A stretch of 35,058 nucleotides of DNA, from positions 1 to 35,058 of the forward strand of contig NZ_BDJC01000069.1 of the NCBI RefSeq assembly GCF_002005565.1, given 5' to 3'. Shown here piece after piece: positions 6,616 to 13,954 of this stretch. Source of the DNA: Streptomyces sp. JHA26 (lineage in GTDB: Bacteria; Actinomycetota; Actinomycetes; Streptomycetales; Streptomycetaceae). Numbering within the stretch: the stretch's first letter is position 1; each line of letters begins with the position of its first letter. A program made the translations under genes and the position numbers. The notes beneath the pieces were generated by a model. That model did no database searches, was not told the DNA's origin, and worked only from the letters and a program-made list of their open reading frames with translations.

Positions 6616-6835
6616 TCAGCCGCTCAGCCTAGACGGGTTTCCACCGATGCCGCCCGGTTCATCTCCCCGTCGGGTGCCGTACATGGCCGAAACCTTGACA
6701 ACCGGCCTGAGCAGGCAGGAGATTGACGCGCGTAGAAAGCGGGGGACAAGTGTTCACCCAGGTCCGTGCGGACCCTTCGGTCCCTCGCTTCCCACCCTCG
6801 TCCCGGCGCTCTGTCTCGTCCCCGGAGGGATCCCG

Positions 6836-8662
6836 TTGGCCAGCAAGTCCTCCGCGCGCCTCGCCGCGCTCACCGTCGCCGCCGTCTGCTCGGCTGCGTC
6901 CACCGTCGTCCTCACCTCGCCCGCGCACGCCGACTCGGTGCGCATCCACGACGTCCAGGGCACGACCCGGCTGTCGCCGTACGCCGGCAAGCAGGTCACG
7001 GACGTGGCCGGAATCGTCACCGGCGTCCGCGGCTACGGCTCCTCCAGAGGCTTCTGGATGCAGGACCCGCGGCCGGACACGGATCCGGCCACCAGCGAGG
7101 GCGTCTTCGTCTTCACGAGCTCCACGCCGAAGGTCGCCGTCGGTGACGCGGTCACCGTCTCCGGCACGGTCTCGGAGTTCGTCCCGGGCGGCACCTCGTC
7201 CGGCAACCAGTCGCTGACCGAGATCACCCGCCCGACGGTCACCGTCGTCTCGAGCGGCAACGCGGTCCCGGCCGCGACGACCGTCTCCGCCCGGTCCGTG
7301 CCGCGCGCCTACGCCCCCGAGGGCGACCCGGCCGCGAACGGCTCGGTCAACGCCCTGCCGCTGCGTCCGGCGCGGTACGCCCTGGACTACTACGAGTCCC
7401 TGGAGGGCATGAACGTCCGGGTCGCCGACGCCCGCGTGGTCGGCGCCTCGGACCCGTACACCGAGCTGTGGGTCACGGTGAAGCCGTGGGAGAACGCCAA
7501 CCGGCGCGGCGGCACGGTCTACGGCTCCTACGACTCCCGGAACACCGGCCGGCTGCAGATCCAGTCCCTGGGCAAGCCGGCCGACTTCCCCGAGGCCACC
7601 GTCGGCGACACCCTCGCCGGCACGACCGCCGGCCCGCTGGACTACAACCAGTACGGCGGCTACACGCTGGTCGCGAGCGAGATCGGCACCCTGGAGAGCG
7701 GGGGCACCGAGCGCGAGTCGACGCGCGCGCAGAGCGGCCGCGAGCTGGCGGTGGCGACGTACAACGTCGAGAACCTCGACCCGTCCGACGGCACCTTCGC
7801 CGCGCACGCCGACGCGATCGTGCACCACCTGAAGTCGCCCGACATCGTGTCCCTGGAGGAGATCCAGGACAACAACGGCGCCGAGGACGACGGCACGGTG
7901 GCCGCCGACGCGACGGTCGGCAAGCTGATCGACGCGATCGTCGCGGCGGGCGGCCCGCGCTACGAGTGGCGGGGCATCGACCCGGTCGACAAGGCGGACG
8001 GCGGCGAGCCCGGCGGCAACATCCGCCAGGCGTTCCTGTTCAACCCGGAGCGGGTCTCCTTCACCGACCGCGCGGCCGGCGACGCGACCACCGCGACCGG
8101 GGTGGCGAAGGTGCGCGGCAAGGCGGTGCTCACGCACTCCCCCGGCCGCGTCGACCCGGCGAACACGGCCTGGGAGAACAGCCGCAAGCCGCTGGTCGGC
8201 GAGTTCGTCTTCCGCGGCCGGACGGTCTTCGTCATCGCCAACCACTTCAACTCCAAGGGCGGCGACCAGGGCCTGACCGCGCAGTACCAGCCGCCGGCGC
8301 GCAGCTCGGAGACGCAGCGTCACCTCCAGGCGAAGGCGGTGAACACCTTCGTCAAGGAGATCCTGGCCGCCCAGAAGAACGCGGACGTCATCGCCCTCGG
8401 CGACATCAACGACTTCGAGTTCTCCGGGACGACGAAGATCCTGGAGGACGGCGGCGCCCTGTGGTCGGCGGTCAAGTCGCTGCCGCGGAGCGAGCGTTAC
8501 TCGTACGTCTACCAGGGCAACAGCCAGGCCCTCGACCAGATCCTGGTCAGCCCGTCGATCCGCCGCGGTGGGCACCTGTCCTACGACAGCGTGCACATCA
8601 ACGCCGAGTTCCCCGACCAGATCAGCGACCACGACCCGCAGGTGCTGCGGTTCCGTCCGTAA
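6836..8662 (+). CDS. secreted endonuclease/exonuclease/phosphatase-family nuclease
   Basis: A 608-residue protein. The Sec signal peptide runs to about residue 32 (AHA-D). Residues 45-180 form an OB-fold-like domain (VTDVAGIVTGVRG, GFWMQDP, VAVGDAVTVSGTV) as in extracellular nucleases of the ExeM/YhcR type. The EEP catalytic domain begins near residue 303: ATYNVENL, LEEIQDN, IANHFNSKGG, ALGDINDF, and the C-terminal SDHDP (597-601). All expected catalytic Asn, Glu, His and Asp residues are present. The likely role is extracellular DNA or RNA degradation for nutrient or phosphate scavenging, consistent with phoX nearby, though no PHO box was seen here. I chose TTG at 6836 because GGAGG sits seven bases upstream and it gives a standard signal peptide; upstream in-frame starts do not. 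Confidence 0.86.
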   Translation: MASKSSARLAALTVAAVCSAASTVVLTSPAHADSVRIHDVQGTTRLSPYAGKQVTDVAGIVTGVRGYGSSRGFWMQDPRPDTDPATSEGVFVFTSSTPKVAVGDAVTVSGTVSEFVPGGTSSGNQSLTEITRPTVTVVSSGNAVPAATTVSARSVPRAYAPEGDPAANGSVNALPLRPARYALDYYESLEGMNVRVADARVVGASDPYTELWVTVKPWENANRRGGTVYGSYDSRNTGRLQIQSLGKPADFPEATVGDTLAGTTAGPLDYNQYGGYTLVASEIGTLESGGTERESTRAQSGRELAVATYNVENLDPSDGTFAAHADAIVHHLKSPDIVSLEEIQDNNGAEDDGTVAADATVGKLIDAIVAAGGPRYEWRGIDPVDKADGGEPGGNIRQAFLFNPERVSFTDRAAGDATTATGVAKVRGKAVLTHSPGRVDPANTAWENSRKPLVGEFVFRGRTVFVIANHFNSKGGDQGLTAQYQPPARSSETQRHLQAKAVNTFVKEILAAQKNADVIALGDINDFEFSGTTKILEDGGALWSAVKSLPRSERYSYVYQGNSQALDQILVSPSIRRGGHLSYDSVHINAEFPDQISDHDPQVLRFRP

Positions 8663-8683
8663 CCGGTCCGCCGGGGGGCGGGT

Positions 8684-9382
8684 TCAGCGCGGCACCAGGC
8701 CGAGGGCGTGGTCGTAGCGCTCGACCGTGCTGCTCCTCAGCCCCGGCCAGTTCTGCACCCGCTCCCACAGGACGGTCGCGGATCCGATGCCCTCGCCCGG
8801 TGCGACGAGGGCGTCGAGGTGGGCCTGGGCACTCTCCCACTCGGCGTAGTTGAGGACGCGGGTGCCGTCGGTGCTGAGGTGGAAGTGGGCGGAGACACCG
8901 CCGGGGGCGGGCTCGGTCTCGCCGGCCAGGGCGTCGAACACGGCGTCGACCCAGGCGCGTTGCCGGGCGGGGTCGGGTCCCTCGAACTCGACGCCGACGA
9001 TGACGACGCACCCCGGGACCGGGCCCTGGGCGCGGGTGCCGCTGCGGTAGCGCCGGTACCGTCCGAGGCCGAGCCGTTCGATGCCCGGCACGGCGGTGTC
9101 GATCTCGTCGACGCGCTCCTGCCGGTGCGTCTTGACGAAGGCCTCGTACGCCTGCTCGCTCGCCCACTGCGAGTGGTGCAGGAGGGTGCTGCCGTCGTGG
9201 CCGGTGTAGACGTGGTAGCTCAGCAGGTCCTCGGCGGGCCAGGGGCGGCGCTCCCAGGTGCGGGCGATGGCGTCGACGGTCCGTCGCTGCCGCTCGGGGG
9301 TGCCGACGCGCCAGGTGCTGAAGAAGGGGGCCTGCACGTCGGGGTGTTCGAGGTCGGGGTGTGCGTCGGTACGGCGGGTCAT
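8684..9382 (-). CDS. ecaC: antibiotic biosynthesis monooxygenase (ABM) domain protein, SoxR-regulated type
   Basis: A 232-residue protein with two ABM-like ferredoxin-fold repeats: residues about 20-105 (FFSTWRVGTPERQRRTVDAI to HHSQWASEQAYEAF) and about 125-205 (VVIVGVEFEGPDPARQ to LNYAEWESAQAHL). ABM proteins are small cofactor-free monooxygenases acting on polyphenols or quinones. ATG at 9382 follows GGAGG by five bases. Upstream lies a SoxR-type palindrome inside a 19-bp promoter spacer. From memory, S. coelicolor SoxR controls a monooxygenase gene (SCO1909, ecaC) in this genomic position, so the symbol is by context and needs checking. It probably detoxifies redox-cycling metabolites. It converges on the nuclease gene with 21 bp between them. 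Confidence 0.8.
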   Translation of the reverse strand: MTRRTDAHPDLEHPDVQAPFFSTWRVGTPERQRRTVDAIARTWERRPWPAEDLLSYHVYTGHDGSTLLHHSQWASEQAYEAFVKTHRQERVDEIDTAVPGIERLGLGRYRRYRSGTRAQGPVPGCVVIVGVEFEGPDPARQRAWVDAVFDALAGETEPAPGGVSAHFHLSTDGTRVLNYAEWESAQAHLDALVAPGEGIGSATVLWERVQNWPGLRSSTVERYDHALGLVPR

Positions 9383-9422
9383 GCCGGCCTCCACTGGTCG
9401 GTGGTCGTCGGGTGCACGCACC

Positions 9423-9453
9423 ACCCTCCGACCTCGACCAAGGTTGAGGTCAA
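9423..9453 (-). promoter_or_regulatory. SoxR box in a 19-bp-spacer promoter
   Basis: The minus strand reads TTGACC (-35, 9448-9453), a 19-nt spacer, then GAGGGT (-10, 9423-9428). The spacer holds the palindrome CCTCAACC-TT-GGTCGAGG, part of a 22-bp inverted repeat at 9430-9451 with one mismatch. SoxR/MerR promoters characteristically have this overlong spacer with the operator inside it. The -10 lies about 40 bp from the ABM start. Confidence 0.75.
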
Positions 9454-9529
9454 GTCCGGTCCGACGGCATCGGAACGGGAACGGCGAGGGGCCCGCACAC
9501 GGAGACCCCTCGTCGCACCGTCTCCGGGG

Positions 9530-10069
9530 TCAGCAGTGCGCGTGCCGTCGGCGCACCAGCACACCCGCCGCGACCACCGCACCGGCCGCCGCGCCGGCGA
9601 GGAGCACCGGACGCGGATGCCGCTTCCCGGCCCGGACCACGCCGCGCACCCGCTCGGGCACGGGCTGCCGGGCCCGGTGCTGGGCGGTGTGGCCGGTGTG
9701 GCCGGCCTTCTCCTGCACGGCGTGACCGGCCCGTCCCGCCTTTTCCTGCACGGTGTGACCGGCCCGTCCCGCCTTCTCCTGCACGGTGTGACCGGCCCGT
9801 CCCGCCTTCTCCTGCACGGTGTGACCGGCCTGCGCGGCGGAACTGCGCAGCTGCACGGTCATGGCACCGGCCTTGTCCCTGAGGTCGGCGGCCCGGGCCT
9901 TGGCGCGGCCCTTCACGTCCGCCTTCCCCGCCAGCTCCTCCACGGTCTCACCGAGCTGGCTGCGGGTCTGCTCGATCTGCCGTCGCAGCTCGTCGGGCCC
10001 CTTGGCCCCGCCGGTCGGCTGCGCGGTGGAGCCGGTCCTCGCGCCGTCTCCGCTCGTCGCGTCGGTCAT
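9530..10069 (-). CDS. DUF3618-family membrane-associated protein with 11-residue repeats
   Basis: A 179-residue protein. Residues 28-45 (DELRRQIEQTRSQLGETVEEL) are the DUF3618 signature, a helical segment. The middle contains four near-identical copies of the 11-residue unit AGHTVQEKAGR, encoded by an exact 33-bp DNA period. The C-terminus has one membrane helix (VLLAGAAAGAVVAAGVLV) followed by a basic tail. Such proteins occur next to PF07332 holin-like proteins in actinobacteria and are thought to be envelope or stress associated; the molecular function is unknown. The ATG overlaps the stop of the upstream holin-like gene (ATGA), so translational coupling is likely. The repeat number probably varies between strains. 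Confidence 0.82.
   Translation of the reverse strand: MTDATSGDGARTGSTAQPTGGAKGPDELRRQIEQTRSQLGETVEELAGKADVKGRAKARAADLRDKAGAMTVQLRSSAAQAGHTVQEKAGRAGHTVQEKAGRAGHTVQEKAGRAGHAVQEKAGHTGHTAQHRARQPVPERVRGVVRAGKRHPRPVLLAGAAAGAVVAAGVLVRRRHAHC
9707..9839. repeat. 33-bp tandem repeat, four units, within DUF3618 gene
   Basis: The sequence around CCTTCTCCTGCACGG recurs at 33-bp intervals (anchor TTCTCC or TTTTCC at 9708, 9741, 9774 and 9807). Units 2 to 4 are almost identical at DNA level, indicating recent expansion by slippage. Confidence 0.9.
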
Positions 10070-10482
10070 CGATGCGCCCTTTCCCTGATCTCGTCCACGT
10101 CGGCCCTGACGCTGCCGAGGGTCTGCTCGGGCTTGGGGGGTGCGGCTCGGCGGAGCTGGGCGCGGCCGGTCATGGCCAGGACACCTGCGATCACGAAGAG
10201 CACCGCCGTCACGATGAGCGCCGCGGCCCAGACGGGCAGCGCCAGCGAGAGTGCGGCGACGGCCGTGCCGGCCAGGGCGAACAGGCCGACGTAGGCGATG
10301 GCGCCCGCGGCACCGAGCATTCCGCCGCCGCGCCCGGCGCGCTTGCCCTTCTCGGCCAGCTCCATCTTGGCGAGGGCCACTTCCTGGCGCACGAGCCGGG
10401 AGAGCTGTTCGGTGGCCTGCCCGACGAGTTCACCCACGGAGTGGTGCTCGTCGTGCACCGGCCTGGTGTGCATGGTGGTCAC
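10066..10482 (-). CDS. holin-like membrane protein (PF07332/DUF1469 family)
   Basis: A 138-residue protein. The N-terminal amphipathic part (SVGELVGQATEQLSRLVRQEVALAKMELAEKGKRAG) is typical of the Phage_holin_3_6 family. Two hydrophobic helices follow (AIAYVGLFALAGTAVAALSLAL and AALIVTAVLFVIAGVLAM). The C-terminal tail contains TLGSVRADVDEIRER. Despite the family name, chromosomal members are not lysis proteins with known function; an envelope-stress role is the usual guess. The GTG at 10482 is chosen because GGAGG lies nine bases upstream; the ATG three codons later would be too far. It is the first gene of a two-gene unit with the DUF3618 gene and diverges from dapA. Confidence 0.82.
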   Translation of the reverse strand: MTTMHTRPVHDEHHSVGELVGQATEQLSRLVRQEVALAKMELAEKGKRAGRGGGMLGAAGAIAYVGLFALAGTAVAALSLALPVWAAALIVTAVLFVIAGVLAMTGRAQLRRAAPPKPEQTLGSVRADVDEIRERAHR

Positions 10483-10616
10483 AGCGTTCCGCCTCCTCTC
10501 GGTTCGGAGGAATCCGGGTACCCCCGCTCGACGACCGCTACCCCCACCCCCACCTCTCAGCAACTCTTACCCGTGTCTCGTAGGAGATTTAAGTAGAGCT
10601 ACGCGATCCGGTCGCC

Positions 10617-10622
10617 GACACT
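10617..10622 (+). promoter_or_regulatory. candidate -10 for leaderless dapA mRNA
   Basis: GACACT is followed by GCTCCC and then the ATG of dapA. There is no Shine-Dalgarno sequence. The spacing places transcription start at or within a base or two of the start codon. Confidence 0.35.
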
Positions 10623-10628
10623 GCTCCC

Positions 10629-11588
10629 ATGACGACTGACGGCCCCACCGCCCCCATGCGCCCTCCCCGCCCCTTCGGCCGCGCCCTGTGCGCCATGGTC
10701 ACCCCCTTCACCGGGACGGGGGCGCTCGACCTCGACGGCGCCCAACGGCTCGCGGACGCACTGGTGTCGCGGGGCTGCGACGGCCTGGTGCTGTCCGGTA
10801 CGACGGGCGAGTCGCCGACCACCACGGACGCGGAGAAGGCGGCGCTGGTCACGGCGGTGCGTGAGGCGGTCGGGGGCCGGGCGGCGCTGGTCGCCGGGGT
10901 GGGCACCGCCGACACCCGGCACACGGTGGAGCTGGCGCGAGCCGCCGAGAAGGCCGGCGCGGACGGCCTGCTGGTGGTCGCGCCGTACTACAGCAGGCCC
11001 CCGCAGGACGCGCTGGAGGCCCACTTCCGGGAGATCGCGGACGCCTGCGGGCTGCCCGTCATGCTCTACGACGTCCCGGGCCGCACCGGCACCCGCATCG
11101 AGCCCGACACGATCGTCCGGCTGGCCGGACATCCCCGCGTCGTGGCCGTGAAGGACTGCTCCTACGACCTCCTCGGCATCCAGAAGGTGCTCTCCCGCAC
11201 GGACCTGGCGTACTACGCGGGCTGCGACGAACAGATCCTCGCCCTGTACGCGCTCGGCGCCGCCGGATACGTCAGCACGGTCGCGAACGTCGCACCGGAA
11301 CCGTTCCGCGCCGTCCTCGACGCCTTCGACGCGGGCCGCACCCGGGAGGCGGCCCGGCTCCAGCGGCGGACGATCCCCCTCACCGAGCTGATGATGGCGT
11401 CGGACCTGCCCGGCACGGTCACCGCCAAGGCCCTCCTGAGCGCGCTGGGCCTGCCCGCGGGCCCGGTCCGTCCACCGCTGCGCCCGGCGGATTCCGACAC
11501 GGCCGCCCGACTGCTGGCCGCACACACCGACCTCGCCTCCGACGCCGCTCGGTGCCGGGCTCGGCCGGGCCCGGACCGCCGCCGGTGA
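10629..11588 (+). CDS. dapA: 4-hydroxy-tetrahydrodipicolinate synthase (DapA)
   Basis: A 319-residue TIM-barrel lyase of the DHDPS/NAL family. It condenses pyruvate with aspartate semialdehyde, the first committed step to diaminopimelate and lysine. Visible active-site features are GTTGE (57-61), the YYS motif (120-122), Tyr147 in MLYDVPGRTG and the Schiff-base Lys175 in VAVKDCSYD. GRTGTR contains the Arg that usually binds the second substrate, supporting true DapA rather than another lyase. The C-terminal 15 residues are an Arg/Pro-rich extension. The mRNA may be leaderless. It ends directly against the stop codon of dapD on the other strand. Streptomyces often has more than one dapA, so this may be one of several paralogs. 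Confidence 0.88.
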   Translation: MTTDGPTAPMRPPRPFGRALCAMVTPFTGTGALDLDGAQRLADALVSRGCDGLVLSGTTGESPTTTDAEKAALVTAVREAVGGRAALVAGVGTADTRHTVELARAAEKAGADGLLVVAPYYSRPPQDALEAHFREIADACGLPVMLYDVPGRTGTRIEPDTIVRLAGHPRVVAVKDCSYDLLGIQKVLSRTDLAYYAGCDEQILALYALGAAGYVSTVANVAPEPFRAVLDAFDAGRTREAARLQRRTIPLTELMMASDLPGTVTAKALLSALGLPAGPVRPPLRPADSDTAARLLAAHTDLASDAARCRARPGPDRRR

Positions 11589-12578
11589 TCAGTTGTGGCT
11601 GTGGAGCACCTCGTTCAGGCCGCCCCACACCGCGTTGTTCGGTCGGGCCTCGACCGCGCCCGTGACCGAGTTGCGGCGGAAGAGGATGTTCGAGGCGCCG
11701 GAGAGTTCGCGGGCCTTGACGATCTGGCCGTCGGGCATCGTGACGCGGGTGCCCGCGGTGACGTACAGGCCGGCCTCGACCACGCACTCGTCGCCCAGCG
11801 CGATGCCCACGCCCGCCTCGGCGCCGACCAGGCAGCGTTCGCCGATGGTGATGCGGACGTTGCCGCCGCCGGAGAGGGTGCCCATGGTGGAGGCGCCGCC
11901 GCCGATGTCGGAGCCGTCGCCGATGACGACGCCCGCGGAGATGCGGCCCTCGACCATCGAGGTGCCGAGCGTGCCGGCGTTGAAGTTGACGAAGCCCTCG
12001 TGCATGACCGTGGTGCCCGCGGCCAGGTGCGCGCCGAGGCGGACGCGGTCGGCGTCGGCGATGCGCACGCCCTTGGGGGCGACGTAGTCCGTCATGCGCG
12101 GGAACTTGTCGACCGAGGTGACCTGGAGGTGCAGGCCCTCGGCGCGGGCGTTGAGGCGGACCTTCTCGACGTCGTCCACGGCGACCGGTCCGAGCGAGGT
12201 CCAGGCGACGTTGGCGAGGTGGCCGAAGATGCCGTCCAGGTTCTGGCCGTGCGGCTCGACCAGACGGTGCGAGAGCAGGTGCAGGCGCAGGTAGACGTCG
12301 TGGGCGTCGATCGGCTTGTCGTCGAGCGAGGCGATGACCGTGCGGACCGCGACCACCTCGACGCCGCGGCGGGCGTCCGGGCCGACCGCGGCGGTGGCGC
12401 CGCCGCCGAGGAGTTCGGCGGCCTGTTCGGCGGTGAGGCGCTCGGTGCCGGAGGGACCGGGCTCGGCGGTCAGTTCGGGGGCGGGGAACCAGGTGTCGAG
12501 GACGGTGCCGTCGGCGGCGATGGTGGCGAGCCCGGCGGCCACGGCGCCGGTGGTGCGGGGAGCAGTCGTGTCGGTCAT
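11589..12578 (-). CDS. dapD: tetrahydrodipicolinate N-succinyltransferase (DapD)
   Basis: A 329-residue actinobacterial-type DapD that transfers succinyl from succinyl-CoA to tetrahydrodipicolinate in diaminopimelate synthesis. The N-terminal domain of about 150 residues is followed by a left-handed beta-helix of hexapeptide repeats (VRLGAHLAAGTTVMHEGFVNF, GTSMVEGRISAGVVIGDGSDIGGG) containing the EGRIS-type active-site segment. A short C-terminal part follows (NNAVWGGLNEVLHSHN). The ATG at 12578 lies 6 nt after a TAGGTT -10-like hexamer with no Shine-Dalgarno, so a leaderless transcript is likely. The stop codon abuts the stop of convergent dapA with no base between. Confidence 0.93.
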   Translation of the reverse strand: MTDTTAPRTTGAVAAGLATIAADGTVLDTWFPAPELTAEPGPSGTERLTAEQAAELLGGGATAAVGPDARRGVEVVAVRTVIASLDDKPIDAHDVYLRLHLLSHRLVEPHGQNLDGIFGHLANVAWTSLGPVAVDDVEKVRLNARAEGLHLQVTSVDKFPRMTDYVAPKGVRIADADRVRLGAHLAAGTTVMHEGFVNFNAGTLGTSMVEGRISAGVVIGDGSDIGGGASTMGTLSGGGNVRITIGERCLVGAEAGVGIALGDECVVEAGLYVTAGTRVTMPDGQIVKARELSGASNILFRRNSVTGAVEARPNNAVWGGLNEVLHSHN

Positions 12579-12584
12579 GAGGGC

Positions 12585-12590
12585 AACCTA
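12585..12590 (-). promoter_or_regulatory. candidate -10 for leaderless dapD mRNA
   Basis: The minus strand reads TAGGTT-GCCCTC-ATG. The hexamer fits TAnnnT and the 6-nt gap would start transcription at the ATG. No -35 is obvious. Confidence 0.42.
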
Positions 12591-12732
12591 ACCGGCCGTC
12601 GCCCGTGGAGGCGAGCCGACCCCGCGGCCGTCTCGCGTGCCGGGCGGTACGGAGACGTCCGCGGTACCGGGACGGGCCCGTGCCGAGGCCAAGAGCGGCT
12701 TGCACCGGTGCCGGGTCCGGGGCGGCGGGGCA

Positions 12733-13053
12733 TCAGTGCGCCCCACCCAGGTTCAGCACCACCACGCCGACGATGATCAGCGCGATCCCGGCCGCCTTGG
12801 TGAGGGTCATCCCCTCCCCCATGAACGCCACCCCGATCGTGGCGATGGCCGCGGTGCCCACCCCGGACCAGATGGCGTAGGCCGTGCCGACGGAGAGGGT
12901 CTTCAGGGTCTGGGCGAGCAGCGCGAAGGAGATCAGGTACCCGAGGGCGGTCAGCACGGAGGGCCCCGGCCGGCTGAAGCCCTCGCTGTACTTCATGGCG
13001 GTGGTCCCGGCGACCTCGGCGGCTATGGCTCCGGCCAGGAGCAGATATCCCAT
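12733..13053 (-). CDS. small multidrug resistance (SMR/EmrE-type) efflux protein
   Basis: A 106-residue protein with four hydrophobic helices, the usual SMR length. The essential membrane Glu is present at residue 13 (GAIAAEVAGTTAMKYSEGF). The conserved helix-3 segment LSVGTAYAIWSGVGTAAIATIG is intact; it is the helix-3 signature of the EmrE subgroup. Homodimeric members exchange protons for quaternary cationic compounds. The ATG at 13053 follows TACGCT by exactly 7 nt with no Shine-Dalgarno, implying a leaderless mRNA. A GTG two codons upstream is possible but would overlap the expected start site. The gene stands alone beyond the suf terminator. No guanidine riboswitch could fit in the short upstream space. 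Confidence 0.9.
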   Translation of the reverse strand: MGYLLLAGAIAAEVAGTTAMKYSEGFSRPGPSVLTALGYLISFALLAQTLKTLSVGTAYAIWSGVGTAAIATIGVAFMGEGMTLTKAAGIALIIVGVVVLNLGGAH

Positions 13054-13060
13054 GGGCACG

Positions 13061-13066
13061 AGCGTA
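13061..13066 (-). promoter_or_regulatory. candidate -10 for leaderless SMR gene
   Basis: TACGCT on the minus strand, 7 nt before the ATG at 13053. No -35 recognised. Confidence 0.4.
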
Positions 13067-13090
13067 CGCAGCGGGTCGCCGGGAGACGCC

Positions 13091-13122
13091 GGAACGGCGG
13101 CGCCCGAAGGCGCCGCCGTTCC
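13091..13122 (-). terminator. suf operon terminator
   Basis: A perfect 14-bp inverted repeat, GGAACGGCGGCGCC and its complement around a 4-nt loop CGAA, begins 16 bp beyond the stop codon of the last suf gene. There is no T-run, normal for Streptomyces. Confidence 0.85.
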
Positions 13123-13137
13123 TCGAAGCGGTGTGTC

Positions 13138-13470
13138 TCAGACGTTGAACCCGAGCGCGCGCAGCTGCTCGCGGCCGTCGTCCGTGATCTTGTCCGGGCC
13201 CCACGGCGGCATCCAGACCCAGTTGATGCGCAGCTCGTTGACGAGGCCGTCCGTGGCGGACTTGGCCTGGTCCTCGATCACGTCCGTCAGCGGACACGCC
13301 GCCGACGTCAGGGTCATGTCGACGGTCGCGATGTTCGCGTCGTCGACGTGGATGCCGTAGATCAGGCCCAGGTTGACGACGTCGATGCCCAGTTCGGGGT
13401 CGACGACGTCCATCAGGGCCTCGCGGAGCTCCTCCTCCGAGGCCGGCTTCGTCTCCACGGTCTCGCTCAT
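13138..13470 (-). CDS. sufT: MIP18/DUF59-family Fe-S assembly protein (SufT)
   Basis: A 110-residue protein. The DUF59/PaaD core is clear: REALMDVVDPELGIDVVNLGLIYGI with the DPE motif, then TVDMTLTSAACPLTDVIEDQ with the conserved Cys, then INWVWMPPWGPDKITDDGREQLRALGF. SufT proteins help maturation of Fe-S proteins, probably in cluster transfer. The ATG at 13470 overlaps the sufU stop (ATGA) and has AAGGAGA eight bases upstream, which makes this start secure although the frame stays open further upstream. It is the last gene of the suf operon, directly before the terminator. Confidence 0.92.
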   Translation of the reverse strand: MSETVETKPASEEELREALMDVVDPELGIDVVNLGLIYGIHVDDANIATVDMTLTSAACPLTDVIEDQAKSATDGLVNELRINWVWMPPWGPDKITDDGREQLRALGFNV

Positions 13471-13937
13471 GCCGTCGTCTCCTTCTCGGCGTCGGCTCCG
13501 TCCAGTGCCTGGGCGGTCGCGTCCTTCCAGGCCATCCAGCTCAGCAGGGCGCACTTGACCCGGGCCGGATACTTCGACACCCCGGCGAACGCGACCGCGT
13601 CCTCCAGGACGTCCTCCATGGCGTCGTCGGGCTCGATCTTCCCCTTGGACTGCATCAGCTCCAGGAAGGTCTCCTGGATCTTCTGCGCCTGGGTGAGGTC
13701 CTTGCCGACCAGCAGGTCGTTCAGCACGGAGGCGGACGCCTGGCTGATCGAGCAGCCGTGCCCCTCGTACGAGACGTCGCTGACCGTCGTGCCGTCGTAC
13801 TTCACGCGCAGTGTGATCTCGTCACCGCACGTCGGGTTGACGTGGTGCACCTCGGCGTCGCCATCCCTCAGACCACGCCCGTGCGGGTTCTTGTAGTGGT
13901 CCAGGATGACTTCCTGGTACATGGAGTCCATCTTCAT
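13467..13937 (-). CDS. sufU: SufU, sulfur-transfer partner of SufS
   Basis: A 156-residue IscU/NifU-N fold protein of the SufU subgroup. Zinc ligands are Cys37 and Asp39 (NPTCGD), Cys62 (GHGCSIS) and Cys129 (RVKCALL). The SufU-specific insertion between the second and third Cys (about residues 80-110) is present, separating it from IscU. In Gram-positive bacteria SufU accepts persulfide sulfur from SufS. The start at ATG 13937 lies 17 nt after the sufS stop; the Shine-Dalgarno is weak, suggesting coupling. The short Ala/Glu/Lys tail after residue 140 is variable in the family. Confidence 0.95.
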   Translation of the reverse strand: MKMDSMYQEVILDHYKNPHGRGLRDGDAEVHHVNPTCGDEITLRVKYDGTTVSDVSYEGHGCSISQASASVLNDLLVGKDLTQAQKIQETFLELMQSKGKIEPDDAMEDVLEDAVAFAGVSKYPARVKCALLSWMAWKDATAQALDGADAEKETTA

Positions 13938-13954
13938 GCGATTCGCTCGTCCCG

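Noticed and set aside
6670..6740. HrdB promoter from TTGACA at about 6694 for the nuclease gene
   Set aside because: No -10-like hexamer occurs at 16-19 bp; the nearest TAGAAA is over 30 bp away.
10500..10530. SigB-type stress promoter (GGGTAC) for the holin-like gene
   Set aside because: GGGTAC is present but no GTTT-like -35 sits at the required 14-16 bp, and GGTACC-type motifs are frequent in this DNA.
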